Origin: Glandiceps talaboti
Lineage: Eukaryota; Hemichordata; Enteropneusta; Spengelidae
DNA: 64,000 nt
NCBI RefSeq assembly: GCF_964340395.1
Contig: NC_135556.1
Location: 14,335,910-14,399,909, forward strand
Direction: 5' to 3'
How positions within the stretch are numbered: the first letter of the stretch is position 1; every line of letters begins with the position of its first letter. The notes beneath the pieces are model-generated. The model made no database searches, was not told where the DNA came from, and was given only the letters and a program-made list of their open reading frames with translations. Below, piece after piece: positions 1 through 13,000 of the stretch. The translations under genes were made by a program, and so were the position numbers.

Positions 1-672
1 TGCATAGACAGACATGTTTATGCATACATTTGTCTGGATTGTTTATCATGCTGTCATCTTCAGGGTACAAGGCCCTTTGAAAGTTTTCCTTTATGATTTT
101 TTTGTTCTGTTTTTCCAACCTAAGTATACCATATCATTCCTCCTTATCAAACCCAGTACATGTAATATTGTACATAGTGTGTTCGTTCTAATGAGCATCT
201 CTCCATCACCCAAGGGTGATAATCAAAAGTGACATATTTGAGTTGAAAAATCACTTTTCTTTGTAACAGTTCCTCTGAGCTTTCAAAATGTGTACCTCAA
301 AATGATTAAAAAATGGATTTTTATGCAAGTCACCACATAGTAAAGGGTTGGGGAACATCAAATTTTTGGGCCCCACAACAGTTGTAATGTGTCAGTAGTG
401 AGTCAAATCTCAGACCACTATTCTTCTAGTTTCAAAGCCCTATTTATCTACCCAATTAACTCAGTCATACAAGTGACTAAGTATTGCTCTCACAAAAAGT
501 TGCTAGATTTTTATCAAAAGTGACATCCCAGCAACAAGTATAGCTTCAGTTTCTAGACTGACTGCATTGATTTTACATTGGCTACCACCCACCACATTTG
601 CAGCTTTTAAAAAATTAAGGCAGGAAAACGCTTATGCCCTACCATGACAAAGTCCTTTATTCTTGATTTCAG

Positions 673-764
673 CTGATTTGAACTGTATAGCAGCAGCAAC
701 ATCCCGACATGGTGCCTTCTTATGGGATGTCAGTAAAGGCAAAATTATCAAGAGATTTACAGAA
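673..764 (+). CDS. WDR17: WDR17 exon (first in window)
   Basis: Acceptor TTTCAG ends at 672 and donor GTGAGT starts at 765. The exon opens with two bases of a split codon and ends in phase 0. It encodes a WD blade ending [18 protein letters not shown]. No upstream exon was found in 1-672, so that stretch is intron. Confidence 0.9.
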
Positions 765-977
765 GTGAGTTTCTTAAATCAGGATGGGATAAAGGGTTGG
801 GAAATTTTTTGACATGTAATAAATAAGTTTTGGTTTATGCAACAGACAAGTCTAGTTTATAATGTATTAAAGGGTTACAAGCTGAATATATACAGTTTGT
901 AGTGTAATCTTTGCAGTACATTGAAAAGGTACTTGTAGTATTCTATTTAGTTTATTGATATATATATATATATATAT

Positions 978-1008
<31 letters not shown>

Positions 1009-4000
1009 TTTCGTATTTTGTTTTTAAGACATAAGTCATAAACCGGGTGTATATTTTTATATCTTCATCAATATTTCAGTATCATGTGTTTTAATGTATG
1101 GAACCACGTCACCCAAATTTCTCTTACTTGAGATAATAAGGTTTTCTTGTATCTTGCAACTTGAAAGGATACTTAACTGCCATTTGCTGTAGACTGAACT
1201 GAAACCTGGTATTAAGATAAAACGTATAGACCATCTGATGACATTTATTACATATATTAAATAAATGTCAAGGAAATCCCCTCAATGCAATCCACACATC
1301 TAACAGTGTCAGAAGACATTTGTAATGTCATAGAAGGCATACACTAACACTAGAATTCTTCACTACAGTAAATGTGAAAAATTGCCAAGATTCTATTTCA
1401 TAAATATTCTTAAAAATGACTACTTTTAATTAATATCAAGATTTATGCAACATGACTAATATTAATGATTATTTCTGTTACTGTAGTCATAAATAGAGTT
1501 AAGCTGTCTCAAAAAGTTACAGAAAAAAATAATTTTTGTATATGAATTTTTGTTGGAAAAAAATCTTCATAGAATATTTTTGAAAAAAATTTAGTGTGGA
1601 AAAAAATTGTTCAGATTGAATTATAAAAATAGTCTATGTTTTGAATCAGTTAGTTAAACAAAATTTAGTCTTGATAAAATTGGCAAGAGAAAACAAGAGT
1701 CTGTTCAACTATTAGAATTTGGCAGAAAAATACTATGTTGAAATGAGTCTCTTATAATCATTTCACTGTCACATCTTGATTCTAAAGCAATTTTTTCCCC
1801 ATAGCATGGAAAGTTCAGTATATACTCAATATCCTGGAACCATAAGGATTCCAGAAGAATAGCAACCTGTGGATCTGACGGGCATTGGTGAGTTACCATA
1901 GCAACCATTTAGTTGATTCACTGATCAAATGTCAAATGGTGGTGGTGGTGCTTTATTTACCTGCACATTTGATAGGGTTTCACTTTATCACAGTTTAGTG
2001 ATACAAATTACTGTCTGCTACTTTTCTGAAGATCTCAAAGAATCTATTCTTGTGATGTTCAAATAGGGAGCCAAAATTGAAGGACACATTGTCGTCGGTG
2101 CACAATTTGACAGAAGCCATTAGTTCAATAACACATGGTCATCAGTCTGTACATTAACAGTTTAAGACTGTCGATGAATATTACTAATAAAGTTCACTTG
2201 ACAGAACCCTATGACGTCGACGCACAAGTGCAAGTGTGGTGTACTCGGGGTATTTACATGAGTGCTTGCAGTGTTCTCTGGGGCAGTTCTTTCATGAGCA
2301 TAGCGAGTGAAATTACAGCAGAAACACTGCAAGCATGAGTGCAAATACCCCAAGTACGCAACACTGGAACCAACACGACATAGGGTTCTGTTATTATTAC
2401 ACATGTATAAAGGAAACAACAAATTTCTATGAAAAAAAACTGTGCGATTGTGTGCTTTTGTTTACAACAATCGATTGGTTCTTATTTGCATATCATTTGC
2501 ATGCAGGTATGCAATAATATTTTTGGTATTGTATTGCAGTGCAAATACCACCAATATGCAAATGTGCATACAATCTCTATTTAATATGCAATAATTAAGA
2601 GAAGTGCAAGAAAAAAAAACACAATGTCAGTCAGAGGAATTTACCCAGATTTTCCCGTCTGAAATCAATATTGACACTGAGGTCTAAATCTTTTGATAAG
2701 GTGATTATAGAAGTGTATGGTTCATTATAGATACATGATTTAGAGTTTTCTTTTCTCGCAGCATTATTAGAAATGTGGATGGTAAGGTAATACAGAAATA
2801 CAAGCATCCTGCTGCAGTGTTTGGATGTGACTGGAGTACAAATAACAAGTAAGTAGTACATTGATTTGATGAAATATTGTGTTTGTCTACTGTCACCATT
2901 GAAAGCTTTGCATGTACGGTATTGTGTTACTCAACACTTGCGAAAACTTGTATATATGTATATAAAAAATGTGAAATTGAGAATGGGGTTGGGGTGAATG
3001 TGTATGATTAAACTGTTTTGTATGATGATGTGTTGTGTTGTGTTGTGTTGTGTTGTGTCGTGTCGTGTCGTGTCATGTCATGTCATGATGTGAACAGTTG
3101 TGATGTGTTGTGCTATACCATACTGTTCTGTGTTATATTGTGTCATGTCATGCTGTGCTGCTATACATTAATTGTATAACAGTTATATCTTTCCTATGAA
3201 ATGATTTTACATACATGAAAGTGAATGATACTGAACACATTAAAGTAATCTCTTTCATCTTTAGACTATAATGATTTATAGGTTTCATAATATAAACAGA
3301 CCAGATTTAATATTACAAATTGGGAATAGTGACAAATTTTGACATTTCCATGACATAAATATAAATGAATTGGGGTGTCTGTGTCACATAGTACATGTAA
3401 TTTAGGTATAATTACTTAGTCCTACATTAGTTGCACAGAATGTCGGCATATGGATTATTGTATTCAATACATTTATTTTATACTCTCTCATGATGGATTT
3501 TCTAGAGCCATAATTAATAGCACAATTAGTCTTTCATTTGAAATAGTACTTGTATTTTACATGCAGCAAACCTATTAGCATTCTGAATAGAAAACATATT
3601 TCCTAATCAACAATGACCTTGAACAAATTCATTTTGAAATGAAATGTAGAATTGAGAATTGTTCATGATTGAAGGCTGATTTGATATGTTTGTCTGTTAT
3701 GTGTTCAGGGATATGATAGCTACTGGCTGTGAAGATGGCAATGTACGGGTGTACTACATAGCAACCACATCTGATCAACCACTGAAAGTGTTCACTGGTC
3801 ATACAGCCAAAGTCTTTCATGTCAAATGGTCACCACTTAGGGAAGGTATTCTATGTAGTGGTAGTGATGACGGGTAAGTCAATTATGTCAGCCTAAAGGC
3901 TGCATGTATAATTAGTGTGTTTTACCATAAACTTTAATACTCTGGGGTGTCATAAAGTTGAAGGGATACAGTATTGGTGAATTGAATTGAGTTAGGGTAA

Positions 4001-7000
4001 TTCTGATGTGAAATGGAGTTAGGAGTACAGTAATTCTGATGTGAAATTGTCAAGTTAGCTAGGGGGAGCAGTAATTCTGATTTGAAATGGAGTTAGGAAT
4101 ACAGTAATTCTGATGTGAAATTGTCAAGTTAGCTAGGGGGTACAGTAATTCTGATGTGAAATGGTCGAGTTAGAATTGGGGTGCAGTAATTCTAATGTGA
4201 AATGGAGTTAGGGGGTGCAGTAATTCTGATGTGAAATGGTCTGGAGTTTAATAGAGGGTGCAGTAATTCTGATGTGAAATGGAGTTAGGGGGTATTGTAA
4301 TTGTAATTCTGATGTGAAATGGTCTGGAGTTAGGGGGTACAGTAGTCTTGCTGTCAAAATAAATGTATCAAGTAATTTGATGTATTAAAGAAAGGATAAA
4401 TGGTATGATAACTGATGTGAAATAAAGTTTAGAGCCCAAGGGGCGCAGTCAGTCAATTTGAAGTACAAGTTAGTTTGAAATAGAGTTGATCATTTTAGGT
4501 AAAAATATTTTAATTTCAAAGTTGTAGCTAAGAGTATTTGCATGCAAGATTGGAACGATTACAAGTCATAATATACTGTCAGCTACTAAGAATTACCAGT
4601 GAACAGATTTCCACAATGTTGTCATTAATACCAATATTGGTTATTTCAACTTTGAGTATGTTACTTACATTGTCTTTCAGCACAATAAGAATATGGGACT
4701 ACACACAAGATGCCTGTATCAATGTCCTTGCTGGACATGCAGGACCTGTCAGAGGTCTGTTATGGAATCCTGAAATTCCATTCCTGCTTATATCAGGTAG
4801 CTGGGATTATACAATAAGAGTATGGGACATCAGGTGGGTAGTATTAAATATGTAATGCCTGATAATGATTTCTACACGGGGTTTTCACCCTCATGAATGG
4901 TCACTTCATAACAGCACTTTGGTTAATAAATGTTTTCTAGAAAACATTTATTAACCAAAGTGCTGTTATGAAGTGACCATTCATGAGGGTGAAAACCCCA
5001 GTGTAGAAATCATTGATGACAAATCTGTGTCAAATTTCTACTGGATGTCTCTCTGTTCCTTTAAGTCTTCAGTGACTTGGTTTCTGTAACTCTCTGTAAT
5101 TACACCCTATATATAGGCTTAGTTTAAGCCCAGTTACTTGCTTTGTTTTCTCTGCATACTTGTTGTCATTGTCAACAAGGTTTTGAAGTTCATCCTCTGT
5201 CTGATGTTCAACACAAAATGTTATCATTTTATGTGGAATTCGATTAAATCACACAAGGCTCAAGGGACTATCATGGTAATATTAACCACTGGATTTCCTG
5301 AAGATGCAGGGGAAAATTGATTTGAAACAGGAAATTTGATTTGTGTACATATATTCCTATGATTGACAATGTCCCTCCTGCTGTGTAGGCCTTGTACACA
5401 GAGTTTACTCACAGAGTAAAGACCATTTTTGGGGATGCGAATCTCACATTTTCACTGATGAGGCATCACTATTAAACAACAGGTATGGGTAATACAATGG
5501 GGTGTTGTCCTTTGTTGATATGATGGCGTATACCGTTGAGATATATTATGGGCTGTGAATAATACACAACCAACTAAAGACACTTACTCTTGGTTACCCA
5601 GACTCTCGTCATTGAGGGCATATCATCCCCAGTGAGAGTCTAGGAAAATGCAATGTCAGCAATTGTTACAAGATGGCTGCATGGAGAGGATGACCCACTA
5701 CATAACCTCTGTTGTAAGATCACATGGTAGCAACTCTTGCTAAGAGAGCATTTTGGTTAATCTCCAAACAAAGACTGTTTTCAAAATGTTTATACCATGA
5801 GTTCTGTTTAATATATACAGAGTTGATGAAAATAAAAATGAAAATTCAGAATCACTTTTGTCCAAACAGTGACAGTCCCAAATCTCGACAGCGGCCATGC
5901 TGCCCTTACAATAGGTGACGTTGTACTAGTATTTGCCCAGACTCTCGCAGGAGGTGATGCCGTCAACGGCAATAGTCTGGTTAACAGAGACTGAAAGGCA
6001 CTATGTACATTCAAATATTATGCTATCAGACTATATCACTGTATCTGTAACATGAAACGTAATGGTTAACTGTTTGTATTCAGGGATGGTGCCTGTGTGG
6101 ACACTGTTTTAGACCATGGTGCTGATGTATATGGTCTTACAACTCATCCTGCCCGACCTTTAACAGTGGCGTCATGTTCAAGGGACTCTACAGTTAGGAT
6201 TTGGACATTAGCTCCTTTAGTTACAACACTACAGATGAAACTTATAGCTAAGAGATCGCTTACCGAAATAGTCAGCACACCAGGTGGGTTATAGATTTAT
6301 ATGCAAATAAAATTTATAGCTAAGAGAGCACTTACAGAAATAGTCAGCACACCAGGTGGGTGATAGATTTATATGCAAATAAAATTTATAGCTAAGAGAG
6401 CACTTACAGAGATAGTCAGCTCATCAGGTGGGCCAGAGATTTACATGCAAAATAAAATGTATAGCTGAGAGAGAGCACTCACAGAGAAGGATAGCACACC
6501 AGGTGGGTGATAGATTTATATGCAAATAAAATTTATAGCTATTTACACTCACAGAACTAATTAACACACCAGGTGGCCAGAGATTTATATGCAAAATAAT
6601 ATGAGAGAGCACTCACAGAGATAGATAACACACCAGGTGCATGATAGATTTATATGCAAATAAAATTTATAGCTATTTACACTCACAGAAATAACTAACA
6701 CACCAGGTGGGCCAGAGATTTATATGCAAATGAATTTATAGCTAGGAGAGCATTTTGCAGAAGTAGTCAACACACAAATAGAACTATATTCAAGTAAAAT
6801 TGATAGCTAAAGGCCCATGTACAGCGACAACATATTAGGAAATTTGTTACTTGTGACACTACCGGTGATTCCTTGATATGTCTGTTGCTGTAACTATCAC
6901 TTATGGTATGTTTAGATCATCTATCCTAGTAACTATGTTATAAAATCTAGCAATCCAATGCTACAACAAACATCATGGTTTTTTCAATACTGGACAAAAA

Positions 7001-10000
7001 AGACTAGTCTTGAAGAGCTCTTTTTTAGTCCTGGGTCATTCTGTTGGTGGTATCTTAATAAGGATTACATGCATGGGTCATACTTTTGTCCTGGACCAAC
7101 TTTTTCTATAAATAGCTCCACCAATATTTGAAGTGCATAGAGAACTAGCTAAGTTATTATAAATGAGTATACATGTTTAAAATATTTTACTTTGCCAGTG
7201 TTGCTGCGAAACTGCATTTAAATAGCATCATTTGACACTCATTTTCTGTATGTGATCCATATTTTTGAAAGTGACAGGTCCTAAATGAAGATTGCATGAC
7301 TTATAATTTTGGCAGTTGTTAATGTACTTAGTCTATTATTAATAAAGATATTACTTGGATTGAGTAATGTACAATGAGTAACACTGAAGTAAAGCACTTT
7401 CTCTATGTGCTACACTTGTTTACAACATTCATAGCAAGTGTAAAAGTATACTGTTTCAATTGGTTTATTTACAAGCCTAGCATGTGGCCTTTCTAATGTG
7501 GTCAATTAGCAAATGAAACAGTATACTTTTACACTTGATATGGATGATATAAGCGATTGTAATGCATACAGAAAACGCTTTACTTTGGTGTTATGGGTTG
7601 TACAATGTAATGGAAATCATTTTGAATTTCTTTATTCTTGTTGTTTTTTTCAGAGCATGCATCTGCTGTTGGTATAACACCTTTATTGGCAGGCAAGAAA
7701 TCCAGAGACTTGAAACAAACACTAGAGAAACTATCTTCAGATGATTTCCATTCAGCCAAACTCAAAGCTTTCTCAGAATTTTTCTCAGTAAGTATATGCT
7801 GTCTTGATAATTGTGTAATTCTGAAACTCTCCACTCATCCAGCCAGCCAGTCAAGCCTATCCTTGAAGATTTACTTATTATATTAATTTTATGCACTCAT
7901 TTTCAAACTGATATTAGGGATAACCCCTCTCCCCACCCATCCAGTCAAAACTTTACCTTAAGGGTTACTTATCCTCTATACTTCTCTCTATATAAAGTTA
8001 TAACCCCTCTCCACCCTTCCAGTCAAAATTCTGCAAAGGGTGGCTAGATAACCCCTCTCCCCATCCTTCCAGTCAAAACTCTGCAAAGGGTGGCCAGATA
8101 ACCCCTCTCTCCACCCTTCCAGTAGAAACTCTACAAAGGGTGGACTGATAACCCCTCTCCCCACCCTTCCAGTCGAAACTCTACAAAGGGTGGACTGATA
8201 ACCCCTCTCCCCACCCTTCCAGTAGAAACTCTACAAAGGGTGGCTAGATAACCCCTCTCCCCACCCTTCCAGTCGAAACTCTACAAAGGGTGGACTGATA
8301 ACCCCTCTCCCCACCCTTCCAGTCGAAACTCTACAAAGGGTGGCCAGATAACCCCTCTCCCCACCCTTCCAGTTGAAACTCTGCAAAGGGTGGCCAGATA
8401 ACCCCTCTCCCCACCCTTCCAGTTGAAACTCTGCAAAGGGTGGCCAGATAACCCCTCTCCCCACCCTTCCAGTTGAAACTCTGCAAAAGGTGGCCAGATA
8501 ACCCCTCTCCCCACCCTTCCAGTTGAAACTCTGCAAAGGGTGGCCTGATAACCCCTCTCCCCATCCTTCCAGTCAATACTCTGCAAAGGGTAGACTGATA
8601 ACCCCTCTCCCTACCCTTCCAGTTGAAACTCTGCAAAGGGTGGCTAGATAACCCCTCTCCCCACCCTTCCAGTTGAAACCCTGCAAAGGATGGACTGATA
8701 ACCCCTCTCCCCACCCTTCCAGTCAAAACTCTGCAAAGGGTGGCCAGATAACCCCTCTCCCACCCTTCCAGTCAAAACTCTATAAGGGTGGACTGATAAC
8801 CCCTCTCTCCATCCTTCCAGTACAAACTCTGCAAATATATAGATATCAATCTTTAAACTGATAAAGTGAATTCTAAAAGTCTTCAATTTTATTTGTACAT
8901 CAGCCACCAGGAGGAGCCAAGAATTTATGGGAACTAGTAGATATTATGAATGGACAAGACAGTAATATACCACCTGATTATAAGAAGGGCATCCTTCACA
9001 TGAAACATCTCACCAAGTACAAAGCTGTAAGTTATCGTGTATATACATTTTTCTGTTAACCAGCATCTTTGATTTTGTTTTTCATAGGGAGTGTCTCAAA
9101 TTGTCACTTAAAGTCAGAAAGGAAACTAACAATATTTGTCAAATGTACCATTAGGAGAACTTCAATAACAGAGAAGGAGAAATAGGGTAAAACTGGCATA
9201 GTCTTCCATACAGAGTACTGCAGTTTTAATTGAGAACCCTGATAATGTGATTTGCAGAACATGTGTATGGTTTTATCTACTTTATGCCACCCTTTACAAA
9301 AACAATGTATTTCTTCATAAAAACATTAATTCAGTGATATCTGTACATCTGATGTATATATCGCTGTAACTCATCAATGTACGAATTCTAATTACATTTG
9401 CAGTCAGAAGCACAAGAACTTGAGATCATAAAGATGTCTAGATTTGGTGCTGGTATCGGTGTACAGAGTAAAGAGGAAAGACTACGAGAGGCAGCTCAGA
9501 TTCACATATGTCTTGGAAATGCACAGAGATATTGTGAACTGATGGTCGAGTTAGGAGAGGTAAGGCAGTTTATTTAGATAAGCTCAGAAATGTTTTGATG
9601 TACTGTGAACCTTGCGTACTACAGTAAAAACTAAGAACCAATATATCATACCAAAAATATGATATAAATTTAGTATTTTTCATCTTTCAGTGGGAAAAGG
9701 CCTTGTCTGTTGCAGCTGGAGTCTCGCTGAAATACTGGAAGAAATTAACCGAAAGGTAATAACTACTTCCCTGTTAGTGAATAACTTGACTTCTGTGGTT
9801 AATTCTCAGCTGCATTCATCATAAATCAAAAAAGGACATTGAACCCTAGATTATTCCACCCTTTGTTTAAAACTTGTGCAAACAGAGTCTGTGACTTTTT
9901 GGGTATGGTTGTAGGGGTACAGGGATTGGTTAACAGACACCACACCACACCAATGCATTTTATATGTTGTGTACATGAGCCAATTCTCGGTACCTGCAGT

Positions 10001-13000
10001 AGCATTTAATACCAAGAGGGTCAAAGTAGAACAAGAAGGTTGACTTATTCTCATGCATGTCTAACAGTGCATGGAGCAGAAGTTATGGTGTCGACCAGGA
10101 AATTGAATGTTCGTTATTTTTATGATACGCCTAGGCAGTAATATTCTATTTTCAGGTACTGAGAATTGGGTACTTATATACTCTGAGCAAAATGAAAGAG
10201 ATGACAGTGAGGTTAGCAATATTAGAATAAAATATATGTACATGCTGCTAGAAGAATCTCAGCGTGAAATAGAGTTAGAAGTATGATAATGTACACTGTC
10301 TATAAACAGAATTGTACATACCAGAAATGAGAATTGAGACTGTGAATATTCTATTCTATCCTGTTTCTCTAGTGTAGGGATATATAAGTTTATTGAATGA
10401 TTCTTTCCAATTTTATAGAAATAAAATTATGTTAGTAAAATGCTTTCTTCGTGAAAGGAAGTTCAGGGTTAAGTAAAACCACCAATATGTACTGTATTGG
10501 TTAAAGTACAAGTTGCAATATTTGCTGATGATTTATACAAAAGTGGTATTTGTTATTTTAAAATAATACTGACTTGTTTTTTTGACAGACATGCTGAATA
10601 CCTTATGAAGGATGACAACGATGCCTGCATACCATATTTAGTTGCCTTGGGGCAGGCTGAGAAACTAGTAACCTACCATTCCGGTCATGGCCAACTCAGA
10701 GAAGCCATGGTGATTTCCCAAGTGGCCTGTGAGGGCAGTCTAACACCACCTCATGTTGGTCCCAGTCAATCAGAGAAATGTAACGGTTTAGAGGAACCTG
10801 GTCCAGAATATACAAAGTAAGTTTGAAGTGCAAATAGCTAAATTTGTATAAAAAGAGATATTGTTATTGAAAGAAAGTAGTATTTGTGTATTAATTCAAC
10901 ATATTACCAATGTGTTTGCTAAGGTTTGGGAACATAGGTATTAAGAGAGAGGTGGAAATGTTGTGAAAGTGTTTCGTACATTGTGCCATAATTTTGATGG
11001 GAATCCTAGTAAAATGAGTGGGAAACTCATATAGAGTTACCTATTGTCCTTCACAAAATAACTGATTATTAATGACAGTGGGGGTTACAGTTTTTCATCT
11101 TCTATTTTTACAAATTTCTGAAGCTGTGGATTGATTACTGCCAGTGAGTGAGTGAGATTTGGAATGTTGTTCAGATCAAATTACACTAACACCTGACAGA
11201 TACACAGAAAAAGAACACAGAGGCCAAACGTTCTAGAGTTATTCAGATATCATCAGATTGGACTTGAATACTGCCATTCATTCATTCATTCATTCATTCA
11301 TTTTTTTAATTTTTTTTATAAGTTCTCAAAGGATACATAGTTTACAGGACTAATAACAAAAATGTAAATACTGGAGTCATTGATTTGAAATGTTAATCAT
11401 ATATCTATTAACTTGTATATTTTTCAGAATGCTTCATAAATGCAGTGAAGATTTAGCAGAATGGTATTTTCAAGATGGTTCTCCAGTCCTTTCAGCCTGC
11501 TGTCATCTCTCTGTTGAAAACACTAAGGTAAAACTTTTGTATTTTGTGTTTTCAGTCCGTAAGTATGACTAGTTTGAACACTGTGTGCAGATGAAAATTT
11601 TTGTGATTTACTAAGATTACTGCCATCACATTGCTACATACAAGAATCATACTTACAAGTAGTCTATTATATGACAGAACCTCATGATATGTGATAGCCT
11701 ACCTGTAGATGTGAAGGACTAACACTACTACACTATTTCAGCTATCCTAACTGTAGCCTACCTGTAGACTTGAAGGACTAACACTACTACACTATTTCAG
11801 CTATCCTAACTGTAGCCTACCTGTAGACTTGAAGGACTAACACTACTACACTATTTCAGCTATCCTAACTGTAGCCTACCTGTAGATGTGAAGAACTAAC
11901 ACTAGGTACTACACTTTTCAGTATCCTAACTGACATTTTGATTTTTTCAATTTTTGAAAGTGGAATTTCAAAAACTCAAAATGTCAGTCAGGATAGCAGA
12001 ATAGTGTAGTATTGTTAGTCCTTCATTTGTACAAATAGGCTAAATGCGTGAAAGTCAGCATCAGTACTTCGGTATTTGCATGACAGCTTGCTGTGTACGT
12101 TCTCATCAGCATTGCAAGTGAAAGTACTACAGAAAACACCTCAAGCATGAATGCAAATTCTCATAGTATCCACACTGGCTTTTAAGTAAGGGATCCTATG
12201 TTCTATAGTATGTTTATCCAAAACAGCAAATCTCACAAAAATTCTGCAAGATGATGTTGTTTCTAATACATGTGCATGGCCATGATTACAAGCTCATTTG
12301 CATGTAGGTATCACATTTTCAATACTGCACTGCAGTGGCAAATGTCACTAGTATAGTATGCATAGTGTATAGTCCTTGGTATTCATTCAGTTGTTGTATG
12401 GAAACTCTACAGCAAAGCCGATTGGTTAAATCACACACACTCTATCATTTAAATGTAGATAGTTTCCAATCAGTCCCACTATTGTTTACAATCTCTCATT
12501 TATAATAAACATAAACTGCTCTACAAGGATGCAGCTTTTTATCTCAAAATACTACACGACAAAAGAAATGATTAACAGTGCTCGGAAGCCACCAACAATT
12601 GTGTTTATTTTTCTTTCAATTTCAGTCAGCCATGTCTAAGTTGATTCGAGGCAATGAACTTGAACTTGCAATCAGTGCAGGGTCATCACTACATACAACC
12701 GAACACAGCAGTCTGACATACCTAGCTACAGAACTTCTTGCCAAAAGATGTGAGAGGATCAGCAAGTGGTAAGTTGAAAATGTATCATGCCCATATATGG
12801 TAAAAACCCTTGCCCATTTATGGCAAAAACTTAATTGTCCATATATGGCAAAAGTGTAATCAAGCATGATTATTATGCCATATATGGGAAAATGATAATA
12901 GAATGTCCATATATAGAAAAACTAAAGAAGAGAAACATTCACACAAGATAAACATCAGTAATATGTTTGCCTTATGTAGCTGACATTTTTGTGAGCAGAG

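Noticed and set aside
14-232. 72-codon plus-strand frame at the left edge
   Set aside because: Does not match the WDR17 segment expected upstream of 673 and lacks suitable splice sites.
7918-8840. CRISPR-like regular array
   Set aside because: Units are contiguous tandem copies without unique spacers, in a eukaryotic intron.
8231-8907. Minus-strand frames with a repeated GWGEGLS-type motif
   Set aside because: They are the 50-bp minisatellite read backwards.
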